DNA of 64,000 nt, taken from Gammaproteobacteria bacterium (lineage in GTDB: Bacteria; Pseudomonadota; Gammaproteobacteria; Ga0077536). The notes below the pieces were generated by a model, which made no database searches, had not been told where the DNA came from, and saw only the letters and a list, made by a program, of their open reading frames with translations. Where the stretch lies: positions 1-64,000 of the forward strand of contig JACKNH010000020.1 in the NCBI GenBank assembly GCA_024234975.1. The letters run 5' to 3'. Both the position numbers and the translations under genes were made by a program. The first letter of the stretch is position 1. Every line of letters begins with the position of its first letter. Shown in pieces: positions 1 through 7,669 of this stretch.

Positions 1-178
1 CCATTCGTTGTACGTCAAGGATCCCAACGGCCTCATCGTCGAATTCACGCTGGATCATCCCGACGTTGAAAACATCAACGCTGACCAGCTTTCCAAGGCG
101 CATGCCGAATTGAAGCGCTGGCTGGCCGGCGACCATACGCCGAACAACGAAGCGTTTCACCGTCACGCCGAAGCCTGA
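1..178 (+). CDS. VOC (glyoxalase/bleomycin resistance) family protein, C-terminal part
   Basis: Only the last 58 residues are in the window; the 5' part lies to the left. The visible reading frame contains YVKDPNGLIVEFT, the usual final beta-strand of a vicinal oxygen chelate domain, in which the Glu of VEF is commonly a metal ligand. A charged helical tail (AHAELKRWLAGDH) follows and the frame stops at 176-178. Related proteins are metal-dependent lyases, isomerases or dioxygenases, but the substrate cannot be deduced from this fragment. Two strong hairpins follow directly, so this is probably the end of its transcript. Confidence 0.75.
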   Translation, partial: HSLYVKDPNGLIVEFTLDHPDVENINADQLSKAHAELKRWLAGDHTPNNEAFHRHAEA

Positions 179-197
179 GCACCATTTGTTGTTGCTT

Positions 198-224
198 CAT
201 TGCCCGCTATTGCAGCGGGCAATG
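198..224. terminator. Hairpin after the VOC gene
   Basis: An 11-bp perfect inverted repeat (CATTGCCCGCT / AGCGGGCAATG) encloses a 5-nt loop. No T-run follows, so it may act as an RNA-stabilising 3' hairpin or work together with the next hairpin. Confidence 0.5.
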
Positions 225-238
225 ATTGAGACAAATAG

Positions 239-280
239 AAAAGCCGCGGCAGAACTGCATCTGCCGCGGCTTTCGTTTTA
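239..280. terminator. Bidirectional Rho-independent terminator
   Basis: A 14-bp stem (240-253 with 260-273) and a 6-nt loop are followed by CGTTTTA on the plus side and preceded by an A-rich stretch that reads as a T-rich tail on the minus side. It sits between convergent genes (VOC, plus; PEP-CTERM, minus) and can serve both. Confidence 0.8.
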
Positions 281-302
281 CTGCCGTGTGCGCCGGCAGG
301 AA

Positions 303-1175
303 TTAGCGACGACGGCGTCCTGCCAACGCAACCAACGCGCTGCCCAATAGCCACATGGCGGGCGGCAACGGCACCGGGTCGACGTCCGCCCGCGATACGA
401 CTTCAGCACCGAACACGATGGTCCAGTACGAGCCGGATGTGACGTCCGACAACGCGAAGGAAATCACGCCGCTGCTGGGTCCGAAGAATGCATCGGTCTG
501 ATCCACGTTGGTATCGTGACCATCCGCATACGGATCGCCAATGTGGATGCCATTGCCGGGCGGGTTGCCCGCCGGGCCCGGGATGTACCATTCGCTCACC
601 AGATCATCAAATTCGTCGTAAACCCTGGCCTCGAGGTTGATACCCCCGCTGGTATGGCCATTCTGGTGGGTTTCCAGCAGCACCGACCAGAGGGCATCCC
701 ACTCGAAATTGAGCGTCAGGCTCGACGTGTCGTCCTGGCCGTAGTAGCTGAAATTGAAGATCGTCTCTTCGCGACGGATTCCGCCCTGCTGGCTTGCGTC
801 GGGACCTTCAGCCGTTGCACTGGTATCAATCGAGACGATGACCGGCGGCAGGCCGACGCCATAGTTCGGATACGCGTCGTACAAGGTTTGATCGTCGTAC
901 AGTGAAATTCCGTCCATGGTCTGACTGCTGTCTGCCGACGAACCGCCGTTGCCGAATGACGGAATCGAAATGAACGGTTGCTCGGCATACGGAGGGCCGC
1001 TCCATTCGATGGCCTCGGCGGCGTCGGCATCGCCGAAATCGTCGGTGGCGCCGACGTAGCCGAACTGGAAAGTGGCGCTGGTGGTCGCAACATTGGCAGC
1101 CAGAGCCGGCGCGGCAATACCAACCGCAGCCAACAGCAATGCCGGCCGCGCAAAACCTGTCTTGGTGAATTTCAT
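303..1175 (-). CDS. PEP-CTERM (VPLPA-type) sorting-domain surface protein
   Basis: The 290-aa protein has an N-terminal signal peptide (ends near APALAAN, residue 28) and a C-terminal exosortase sorting tripartite tail: VPLPPAMWL, then a hydrophobic helix (LGSALVALAG), then RRRR at the terminus. The middle is acidic, cysteine-free and rich in Gly, Ser and Asp, as expected of an exported matrix or surface protein. By family knowledge the tail is cleaved by an exosortase/archaeosortase-like enzyme (XrtA type); none is encoded here. Start ATG at 1173-1175 has a modest GGGA ribosome site. A strong -24/-12 promoter lies 63 bp upstream. The mature protein's function is unknown. Confidence 0.85.
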   Translation of the reverse strand: MKFTKTGFARPALLLAAVGIAAPALAANVATTSATFQFGYVGATDDFGDADAAEAIEWSGPPYAEQPFISIPSFGNGGSSADSSQTMDGISLYDDQTLYDAYPNYGVGLPPVIVSIDTSATAEGPDASQQGGIRREETIFNFSYYGQDDTSSLTLNFEWDALWSVLLETHQNGHTSGGINLEARVYDEFDDLVSEWYIPGPAGNPPGNGIHIGDPYADGHDTNVDQTDAFFGPSSGVISFALSDVTSGSYWTIVFGAEVVSRADVDPVPLPPAMWLLGSALVALAGRRRR

Positions 1176-1237
1176 TTATTCGTCCCGTGGGTCCCGAAGG
1201 TGGTAGACATTCTTCTTATTATGGTGATGTTCAGGCA

Positions 1238-1252
1238 GCAGGATTCGTGCCA
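1238..1252 (-). promoter_or_regulatory. Sigma-54 (-24/-12) promoter of the PEP-CTERM gene
   Basis: On the minus strand the site reads TGGCACGAATCCTGC, differing from the consensus TGGCACGNNNNTTGC by one base. The -12 end is 63 bp from the PEP-CTERM start codon at 1175. One of twelve similar sites in the window. Confidence 0.75.
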
Positions 1253-1338
1253 CACGGAGTCGCCTGCTCGCTGGATCAGAGACTTAGCGCCGTTAGAGCT
1301 TCCGGCCTCGGAACCATTCAGCTACAGCACCATCGACA

Positions 1339-1351
1339 TGTAACGCTGACT
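1339..1351. promoter_or_regulatory. Degenerate TGTAA-N4-TAC element (possible activator site)
   Basis: TGTAACGCTGACT matches the TGTAA-N4-TAC(A/C) element found upstream of other sigma-54 promoters in this window, with GAC in place of TAC. It lies 87 bp upstream of the -24 box at 1252, a normal distance for an enhancer-binding activator. Confidence 0.4.
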
Positions 1352-1478
1352 GACAAAAAAAGTGTGAAAAATTACCCGGCAGGATGCCGGCCTTGCCCCG
1401 GCAGCCAGGCTTGCCGGAACAGGTTTCACCATGCCATTGGTGGTAGTCTGCGGCCAGCAGATCCACCCGGGGGGACAG

Positions 1479-3143
1479 ATGAACCACGCAGCAAATGGAC
1501 GCGGGCGCCGCCAGGCGCTGAAGACCCTGGTCTTTGGCACCGCCGCGATGGTCTCGGCAACCCCCATCGGTCGACGCGCAATAGCCGCTTCAGCGCCAGT
1601 CGTCGACGCCGGCTATGGATGGGTTCGCGGCTTTCGCAACGATGATGTCTTCACCTTTCGTGGCATCCGCTACGGCGCACCAACCGGGGGCAATCAACGC
1701 TTCCTGCCGCCGCGGCGACCGGTTTCCTGGAGCGGCGTACACGACGCCACAACCTATGGTTACAGCGCTCCGCAATCCAATCCGGACGCACCGGCCGGCA
1801 CCCGGCCACCGGCGCTGAACGAGTTATTCGGCTCCTCCAACGGGTTCCGCGCGGATCCCGATGAGAATGAAGACTGTCTGTTCCTCAACGTCTGGACCAA
1901 GGGCCTGGGCACGGCTCGCAACCGCCCGGTCATGGTCTGGCTGCATGGGGGAGGGTTCGCCTCAGGTTCGGCGTCGATTCTTCTGTACGACGGCACCAAC
2001 CTCGCGCGGCGGAATGACGTGGTGGTGGTTGGCATCAACCATCGGCTGAATGTGTTCGGCTACACCCATTTCGGCGACCTGGTGGGCGACGAATTCGCGC
2101 AGTCCGGCAATGCTGGTCAACTGGATATCGTTCTTGCGCTGGAATGGGTACGGGAAAATATCGCCCGCTTCGGCGGCGATCCGCACCGGGTGACGGTATT
2201 CGGCGAATCCGGCGGTGGCGCAAAGGTGTCGTTCCTGCTCGCCAGCCCACCGGCCCGCGGCCTGTTCAAACGGGCGATTATCGAAAGCGGCCCGGGCATT
2301 CGCATGGGCGAACGCGATGCTGCATCCGTCACCGCTGACATGCTGCTGAGCGAACTCGGACTCAAGCCGCATCAAATCCGTGAAGCCCAGCAATTGCCCA
2401 TGGCGCGGGTTCTGGCCGCCTGTTTCGCGGTACAGGGAAAACGGCCCGCGAGCGGCCTGGGGTCTGGCGGCGGCTTCGCGCCAGTGCTGGACCCGGAGGT
2501 ATTGCCGGCACATCCCTTTGCGCCGGTCGCCAGTCCGCTGGGTGCGGACGTGCCCGTCATCGTCGGTTGGAATCGCACTGAGTCGACACTCTTTTCGTTG
2601 GGCGACCCGGCAGCGTTCACGCTGGATGAGGCGGGGTTGGAAATGCGGTTGAAAAACCTGTTTGGTGACGAAGCGGGTAACGTGCACAAGGCGTTCCGCG
2701 CCGCCGGTGGCAATCCTTCGGACATCTATTTCCGCATCACCAGCCACCAGATGATGGCTGCCAATTCCATCCTGCTGGCCGAACGCAAGGCGGCGCAGAA
2801 AGCCGCCCCGGTCTATCTCTACCGCTTTGATTGGCATACCGGCGCACTGGATGGCAGGTTGCGTACACCACACGGCCTGGAGATGCCGTTCGTATTCGAC
2901 AATATCGAGGAAGGTGGCGCGGTGCTCACCGGCGGCGGCGCGCGACCGCAGGCGTTGGCTGCCCGCATGAGCGCAACCTGGGCGGCATTCGCCGAAACAG
3001 GCGTTCCGGACGCGCCGGGCAGCGGTCTGCCGCACTGGCCGGCCTACGATGCCAAAGCGCGGCAGACGATGATTTTCAACGACGAATCCGCGGTGGTCAG
3101 CGATCCCCAGTCGGAAGAACGACGGGTGCTCGCGGCGACTTGA
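1479..3143 (+). CDS. Type-B carboxylesterase/lipase, probably Tat-exported
   Basis: An alpha/beta-hydrolase of the carboxylesterase type-B family (554 aa from this start). Seen: the EDCLFLNVW signature, the oxyanion region LHGGGFASG, the nucleophile elbow GESGG (Ser in place of the usual GESAG surround), the acid in WNRTESTLF, and the catalytic His in HGLEMPFVF. I chose ATG 1479 over the earlier ATG 1431 because GGGGGAC lies just upstream and because it opens with a twin-arginine-like leader (GRRQALKTLVFG, then a hydrophobic stretch). It would hydrolyse carboxylic esters in the periplasm; the substrate is unknown. It is monocistronic. Confidence 0.85.
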   Translation: MNHAANGRGRRQALKTLVFGTAAMVSATPIGRRAIAASAPVVDAGYGWVRGFRNDDVFTFRGIRYGAPTGGNQRFLPPRRPVSWSGVHDATTYGYSAPQSNPDAPAGTRPPALNELFGSSNGFRADPDENEDCLFLNVWTKGLGTARNRPVMVWLHGGGFASGSASILLYDGTNLARRNDVVVVGINHRLNVFGYTHFGDLVGDEFAQSGNAGQLDIVLALEWVRENIARFGGDPHRVTVFGESGGGAKVSFLLASPPARGLFKRAIIESGPGIRMGERDAASVTADMLLSELGLKPHQIREAQQLPMARVLAACFAVQGKRPASGLGSGGGFAPVLDPEVLPAHPFAPVASPLGADVPVIVGWNRTESTLFSLGDPAAFTLDEAGLEMRLKNLFGDEAGNVHKAFRAAGGNPSDIYFRITSHQMMAANSILLAERKAAQKAAPVYLYRFDWHTGALDGRLRTPHGLEMPFVFDNIEEGGAVLTGGGARPQALAARMSATWAAFAETGVPDAPGSGLPHWPAYDAKARQTMIFNDESAVVSDPQSEERRVLAAT

Positions 3144-3169
3144 ACTGCGCGTTTTGCGGCGACACAACA

Positions 3170-3204
3170 TTGAAACACCATCGGCGGCGCGCTTGCCGTA
3201 TAAT
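3170..3204 (+). promoter_or_regulatory. Possible sigma-70 promoter of deaD
   Basis: A perfect TATAAT (3199-3204) lies 97 bp before the helicase start. The nearest good -35 (TTGAAA, 3170-3175) is 23 bp away, which is too far, so only the -10 is convincing. The roughly 90-nt leader would fit the long 5' UTR typical of cold-shock helicase mRNAs. Confidence 0.35.
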
Positions 3205-3300
3205 CGCGCGCCCATCGCCGGTTCGCGGCATGGCCCGCACCACATGCCGTAAGGAATCGCGCTGCGGATAACACTCATTTTCGCTGCCGCAGGTACCGCA

Positions 3301-5088
3301 ATGTCAGAGCCGCTGTCCACTTTCGCCGAACTCGGCGTCACCACCACCCGCCTCAAAGCCATCCAGCATATCGGCTACGAGATTCCGACTCCGATCCAGG
3401 CCGCCACCATTCCGCCGCTGCTTGCCGGCAGTGATCTGGTCGGCCAGGCGCAGACGGGCACCGGCAAAACTGCGGCATTCGCCCTGCCATTGCTGGAACG
3501 CATCGATCCCAAGGTTCACCAACCGCAGGTGCTGGTGCTGACGCCAACCCGCGAATTGGCCATCCAGGTGGCGGAAGCGTTTCAGAGCTACGCGCATTTC
3601 ATGCGCGATTTCCTGGTCGTGCCGGTTTACGGCGGCCAGGGTTACGAAGGCCAGTTGCGAGCGCTACGTCGCGGCGCCCACGTGGTGGTGGGCACACCGG
3701 GCCGGGTGATGGATCACATGCGCCGCGGCACCTTGAAGCTCGATGGCTTGATGACCGTTGTGTTGGATGAAGCCGACGAAATGCTGCGCATGGGCTTCAT
3801 TGATGCGGTCGAATGGATTCTGGAACAGACACCGGCCACGCGGCAGACCGCGCTGTTCTCCGCCACCATGCCGCCGCCGATTCGCAAAGTGGCCAATCGC
3901 TACATGCGTGATCCGGTTGAAATCACGATCAAGGAAAAGGCGCAGACCGCCAAGACCATCGAACAGCGCTACATCCGCATCAGCGGCACCGACAAGCTGG
4001 AAGCGCTGACACGCTTGCTGGAAGTAGAGCATTACGACGGCATCCTGGTCTTCGTACGCACCAAGACCGCCACCATGGAACTGGCGGAAAAACTCACTGC
4101 ACGCGGTTTCGCCAGCGAGGCGCTGAACGGCGATATGCCCCAGGCGCAGCGCGAACGCACGATTGAACGGTTGCGCAACGGCAAGCTCGACCTGGTGGTC
4201 GCCACCGACGTCGCCGCGCGCGGTCTGGATGTCGAGCGCATCAGCCACGTCATCAACTTTGATATTCCGTATGACGTGGAGTCGTACGTACATCGCATCG
4301 GGCGCACCGGCCGCGCCGGCCGCAGTGGCCAGGCGATCCTGTTCGTCACGCCGCGCGAACAACACATGCTGCGGCTGATCGAGCGCACCACCCGTCAGCC
4401 GTTGATTGAATCCGCGTTGCCGGCTGCCGAGGAAATCAACGAGCAGCGCGTTGCGCGTTTCAAGCAACGCATCGTCGACGCGCTCGCGACGCCACCACAG
4501 CCCGAACTGCTGGCGCTGATGGAAGACATTCAGCGCACCGCCGGGCACAGCGCACTGGACATCGCTGCGACCCTGGCGCGCATGGTGCAGGGGAATGTAC
4601 CTTTGCTGTTGAAAGAGGAACCCCGTGCAGCGCAGGCGCGTCCACCCGGATTTGAAGATCGGCCACCGCGCAAGACGCCGGCGTCCGAGAGCAGGCCGCC
4701 GAGAGAGAAACCACCGAAGAAGCGCACTGGCGATGCCGTGCCTGACCAGGACATGGTGCGCTATCGCATCGGTGTCGGCCGCAGTGACAACGTCAAACCC
4801 GCCAACATCGTCGGCGCCATCGCCAATGAGGCCGGACTCGACAGCCGATATATCCTCAATATCACCATCCACGATGACTACAGCACGGTGGATCTGCCCG
4901 ACGGCATGCCGAAAGACGTGTTCAACGTGCTGCGACACACCTGGGTTTGCGGCAAGAAATTGAACCTGACGCCATTGGATGCCGAACCTGCACCGCGCGG
5001 ACCGAAGGCAAAGCCGCCAGGCGCCGGCAAAACAAAACCGGGCGGCGCACCGCGCAAGCCCGGCCGGCGTCAGAACCGCAAGGACTGA
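3301..5088 (+). CDS. deaD: ATP-dependent DEAD-box RNA helicase (DeaD/CsdA)
   Basis: The 595-aa protein carries the full DEAD-box set: Q motif region near residue 25, AQTGTGKT (motif I), PTRELA (Ia), TPGR (Ib), DEAD (II), SAT (III), ATDVAARGLD (V) and HRIGRTGRAGR (VI). A basic Pro-rich linker follows near residues 440-480. A C-terminal DbpA-type RNA-binding fold is recognisable from RYRIGVGRSDNVKPANIVG to the end of the DVFNVLRHT helix, and the tail is Lys/Pro-rich. DeaD helicases unwind structured mRNA and assist ribosome assembly, especially in the cold. The gene stands alone, followed by a large structured inverted repeat. Confidence 0.95.
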   Translation: MSEPLSTFAELGVTTTRLKAIQHIGYEIPTPIQAATIPPLLAGSDLVGQAQTGTGKTAAFALPLLERIDPKVHQPQVLVLTPTRELAIQVAEAFQSYAHFMRDFLVVPVYGGQGYEGQLRALRRGAHVVVGTPGRVMDHMRRGTLKLDGLMTVVLDEADEMLRMGFIDAVEWILEQTPATRQTALFSATMPPPIRKVANRYMRDPVEITIKEKAQTAKTIEQRYIRISGTDKLEALTRLLEVEHYDGILVFVRTKTATMELAEKLTARGFASEALNGDMPQAQRERTIERLRNGKLDLVVATDVAARGLDVERISHVINFDIPYDVESYVHRIGRTGRAGRSGQAILFVTPREQHMLRLIERTTRQPLIESALPAAEEINEQRVARFKQRIVDALATPPQPELLALMEDIQRTAGHSALDIAATLARMVQGNVPLLLKEEPRAAQARPPGFEDRPPRKTPASESRPPREKPPKKRTGDAVPDQDMVRYRIGVGRSDNVKPANIVGAIANEAGLDSRYILNITIHDDYSTVDLPDGMPKDVFNVLRHTWVCGKKLNLTPLDAEPAPRGPKAKPPGAGKTKPGGAPRKPGRRQNRKD

Positions 5089-5102
5089 ACATCCCCTCCA
5101 GG

Positions 5103-5192
5103 AGGATTTACCGCGGGTTGCAGTACGGTACCCACTGACGGCTTCTGCCGCCGCGGCAGATGGCGCGCCGCCCGGTTGCCCGCGGTAATCCT
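5103..5192. repeat. Nested long inverted repeat after deaD
   Basis: Outer arms AGGATTTACCGCGGG (5103-5117) and CCCGCGGTAATCCT (5179-5192) pair almost perfectly, with one bulged T. Inside them a second hairpin (TCTGCCG/CGGCAGA, 5144-5160) has a 3-nt loop. It starts 14 bp after the deaD stop codon. No T-run follows, so a simple terminator is unlikely; a stable 3' UTR structure or small RNA is possible. Confidence 0.5.
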
Positions 5193-5309
5193 TCATCATG
5201 AAATGTATTCCGCGCAGAATTTGCGTTTCGATGTGCACGATTTTCACTTCCTGCCACCGTGCCACCTTCAACGGAGCAGAATTCCCCGGCGATCACAGTG
5301 TTTTGAGTC

Positions 5310-5324
5310 TGGTACGAAATCTGC
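5310..5324 (+). promoter_or_regulatory. Sigma-54-like promoter of the small acidic protein gene
   Basis: TGGTACGAAATCTGC differs from TGGCACGNNNNTTGC at two positions, with the GG and GC pairs at correct spacing. It ends 64 bp before the ATG at 5388. Weaker than the other sites, and no TGTAA-N4-TAC copy was found upstream. Confidence 0.5.
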
Positions 5325-5387
5325 AACTCATGGTGCGCGGCTGCCAAGACGGTTGGCCGCGATGTGAATCAAAAAAGGAGATACACC

Positions 5388-5600
5388 ATGAGTGAACGTA
5401 AATCGGAAAATCAGGGTGAAGGAAACCGCAGCGCCGCGCTGCGTTACAACCGGCAAGCGACGGAATTCGCGCAGGACCACGATACCGAAGCGCTGGCGCG
5501 TGAAGCGCTTGATGGCGAAGACATGGACGAAGTCGAAGATGCTGTCGAGGAAGGTGAAAGTCGGTCGCGGGGATTTGACCCTGCGGTCAGACGCTCCTGA
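5388..5600 (+). CDS. Small acidic conserved hypothetical protein
   Basis: The 70-aa product begins MSERKSENQGEGNRSAALRY and is rich in Asp, Glu, Ser and Arg, with no membrane segment. Small proteins of this GEGN-x-AA-RRY type recur in proteobacterial stress loci, but I know of no assigned function. ATG 5388 is preferred because AAAAAAGGAG lies 7 bp upstream. The gene has its own sigma-54-like promoter and a clear terminator, so it is a one-gene unit. Confidence 0.7.
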   Translation: MSERKSENQGEGNRSAALRYNRQATEFAQDHDTEALAREALDGEDMDEVEDAVEEGESRSRGFDPAVRRS

Positions 5601-5643
5601 GTCGTCCGGCGGATGCCGGCCCCCCCAAGTAACGTCAATTGCG

Positions 5644-5676
5644 GCGGCAGCTACCCCACTGCCGCTGCATTTTTTT
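5644..5676 (+). terminator. Rho-independent terminator of the small acidic protein gene
   Basis: A 7-bp stem GCGGCAG/CTGCCGC with an 8-nt loop is followed by TGCA and seven T residues (5670-5676). Confidence 0.8.
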
Positions 5677-6069
5677 GGTTCCTCACCCATCACCGGGGCA
5701 ATCCGCACGGGCTTCGTATTAGTGCTCCGCTATTCCGGACGCGCCCGCGAAGGAAGCGCGAACCGGAATCCATGTGGCTCGGAGTGACGCCCTATGGAAC
5801 CCGGCTCACCGCTGCGCGGCGTCCGCGTTGACGGAAAAAGCCATTTTTCCTGCTCTGGTTTCTGACCCGTCGCGCTACCCGTCGCTTCGTCTGCCATTGG
5901 TCTGGTGATATGACTGTGGCGGGCTTCAGCCGGAAAACCCGCACGGCATTATTTGCGATCGCCAGGGTGCGGCTTGTTTGATTCAATCGTTGCCAAATCT
6001 GTGGCGGCCTTCCATGGCTGCCCCATCCGTCCTTGATCTGCTGTTCAGCTGGGCCAGGCTCAGCCTGAT
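5677..6069. other. About 390 bp without a recognisable gene
   Basis: No open frame here has a ribosome site or a composition that looks like protein. The only structure I see is a nested inverted repeat at 5732-5769 (ATTCCGG/CCGGAAT with inner CGCGC/GCGCG). It may be a decayed sequence or a spacer between the plus-strand gene and the glycine-zipper gene on the minus strand. Confidence 0.5.
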
Positions 6070-6519
6070 TCAACCGTTGCGCGCGACACAGGCGTCATAA
6101 GCACGCTGTGCGTCCTTTTCAGCGTCACGCTGCTTTTCGTTACTATGTAACGCGCCAGCAATACCGCCGACGATACCGCCAATCGCCGCGCCCTTGGCCG
6201 CGCCGTCGCCGCCATCAGCAATGGCGCCACCGGCAGCACCGACACCGGCTCCGATCGCGCCGCCGACGACACCATCCTTCACGACCTTGCCTGAGTCACG
6301 ATTAGCGCCAGCCAGGTAGACCGAGCAATCTTCGCGGACTGGCTCGCGGACGATGACACGTTCTGTGGTTGTGGTCCCCACCTGCGCGACGGTCTGCGGT
6401 TCATCGGCGGCCGGTTCGTCGTTGAGGCCGGCAACCACAACACCGACCACGGCGCTCAGGCCGATGGCGCCAAGCACGATAGCGGTGGTTTTCCAGGGAT
6501 TGGATCGAGTCGTATTCAT
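6070..6519 (-). CDS. Glycine-zipper domain membrane protein
   Basis: The 149-aa protein has an N-terminal membrane segment (residues about 11-31), a linker rich in Thr, Val and acidic residues, and a Gly/Ala-repeat region near 75-115 (VVGGAIGAGVGAAGGAIADG, then GAAIGGIVGGIAGA) with the GxxxG spacing of YMGG/glycine-zipper proteins. A C-terminal charged helix with a Cys follows. Such domains pack as membrane-inserted helical hairpins and are common in envelope-stress proteins. AGGAG precedes the start. It lies 81 bp downstream of the small lipoprotein gene and is probably cotranscribed from the sigma-54 promoter at 6836. Confidence 0.75.
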   Translation of the reverse strand: MNTTRSNPWKTTAIVLGAIGLSAVVGVVVAGLNDEPAADEPQTVAQVGTTTTERVIVREPVREDCSVYLAGANRDSGKVVKDGVVGGAIGAGVGAAGGAIADGGDGAAKGAAIGGIVGGIAGALHSNEKQRDAEKDAQRAYDACVARNG

Positions 6520-6600
6520 GTTCGTAGCTCCTGATGATTTTGTTCTATGTATCGGGTTGCCGTTCGATGTCGCCTGGCGATGCCGAAGGCAACAGCGCCT

Positions 6601-6774
6601 TCAATCAAGCTTGCGCTCGATTTCGTCCGCGGCATCTTCGAGCTGATCACCAGCGTCATTGATCGCTTCGTCCGCCGACTCTCCCAGCTTTTCCAGTGGC
6701 CCATCGTTGCTGTCGCAAGCGGCCAGCCCCAGGCAGGCCACCATCATGAAGGTTGAGATTGCAGTGCGTTTCAT
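6601..6774 (-). CDS. Small lipoprotein with acidic amphipathic helix
   Basis: The 57-aa product has a type II signal with lipobox LAAC (Cys20), then an acidic helix with Ala/Asp heptads (SADEAINDAGDQLEDAADEI). It resembles entericidin-type lipoproteins in layout but lacks their canonical core. ATG 6774 is chosen because AGGAGA lies 7 bp upstream and the lipobox is then at the right distance; a longer frame to 6942 would bury it. A sigma-54 promoter lies 62 bp upstream. Confidence 0.75.
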   Translation of the reverse strand: MKRTAISTFMMVACLGLAACDSNDGPLEKLGESADEAINDAGDQLEDAADEIERKLD

Positions 6775-6835
6775 CTGGCGTTCTCCTGATAGTCGGGTCG
6801 AGACGGCCGCAAACGCGACCGTTATTGAAGCAGGA

Positions 6836-6850
6836 GCAACGGCCATGCCA
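6836..6850 (-). promoter_or_regulatory. Sigma-54 promoter of the small lipoprotein/glycine-zipper pair
   Basis: The minus strand reads TGGCATGGCCGTTGC, one base from consensus. The -12 end is 62 bp from the lipoprotein ATG. The TGTAA-N4-TACA element at 7029-7041 lies about 180 bp upstream. Confidence 0.75.
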
Positions 6851-7028
6851 GGGCCCATGAGCAAGGCCGTAGCGGCGCCCGCGCGGCATCTGCAGTCACG
6901 CATAACACGCTGATATTTCGGCCTTTGTTGAAATCCAGACACTTCCGGATTGAATTTCCGGGAAGTGCTGCCATGTTCCCGGAACGGTTCTCCCGAGCCC
7001 TGATGAGAGTAGTTTCGCGCTTGGCGGC

Positions 7029-7041
7029 TGTAATTATTACA
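7029..7041. promoter_or_regulatory. TGTAATTATTACA palindrome (activator-site candidate)
   Basis: A perfect 13-bp palindrome matching TGTAA-N4-TACA. It lies between the lipoprotein promoter (minus) and the BLUF gene (plus) and could act on either. Confidence 0.55.
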
Positions 7042-7132
7042 ATGCGCATGCCGGCGTTTCAGAACTTGTATGCGTGCTTGTCAATCACGCCGGATGGGAT
7101 CGTTCCAACGTCGAAGCAGCTGGAGACTGCGT

Positions 7133-7590
7133 TTGCTTTACGAATTGCTATACACCAGCTTCGCCAGCCGAGATATGAGTGAAGCCGATCTGATGGAACT
7201 GCTTGAAACAGCCCGGCGCAAGAACGCGAGGTTGGATATCACCGGTATGCTGCTGTTCGATCAACAAGAATTCATGCAGATCCTGGAGGGCAGCAGGAGC
7301 GATGTCCTGGCCTTGTATGAAGAGATCCGTAACGACGACCGCCATCAATCGGTCTGCACTGTGCACGAAGGGCCCATCGCTGAACGGGCGTTCGATGGCT
7401 GGTCGATGGCATTCCGACTGTTATCAAAAAAAAAGATCGGGAGCGGGCGTTTGTCACGTTCAACCAGAACGGTACGGACATGTCGCTGACCAATGCCATT
7501 CGCGCCGTCCCCAGTACCGGCAAGGAGTTGTTCATGCTGTTGCGGGAAGACCTGGCGGCACCGCCGCCCAAAGCCGCCGGCGAGCAATGA
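7133..7590 (+). CDS. BLUF-domain blue-light/FAD sensor, frameshifted at a run of nine A
   Basis: The first part encodes a complete BLUF core: flavin Tyr in LLYTSFASR, Asn in KNARLDITGML, Gln in FMQILEG, and WSMAF near the end. BLUF proteins bind FAD and signal blue light. Start TTG 7133 is proposed because GGAG lies 7 bp upstream and the domain then begins at its usual residue; ATG 7070 is the alternative. After WSMAFRLLS the frame enters nine A (7426-7434) and runs into a short unrelated end. One extra A would instead continue into a sensible tail (KDRERAFVTFNQNG, then STGKELFMLLRED) that stops at 7588-7590, as in short PixD-like proteins. It may be a pseudogene, a slippage-expressed gene, or a sequencing error. 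Confidence 0.7.
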
Positions 7591-7669
7591 CATCGCCCCG
7601 GTGATAGAAGTCGTGCGGCGGTCACCGTATCGGCAACCACCGCACGCAACGCACGGTGAATGACAGGCA

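Noticed and set aside
1962..3362. Minus-strand 466-codon frame opposite the carboxylesterase
   Set aside because: It overlaps the esterase catalytic core in antisense and shows no domain.
3664..5271. Minus-strand 535-codon frame opposite deaD
   Set aside because: It is antisense to a complete DEAD-box helicase, has no ribosome site and has a composition typical of a high-G+C shadow frame.
6571..6585. Sigma-54-like site directly upstream of the glycine-zipper gene
   Set aside because: CGGCATCGCCAGGCG lacks the TTGC half; cotranscription from 6836 explains the gene better.
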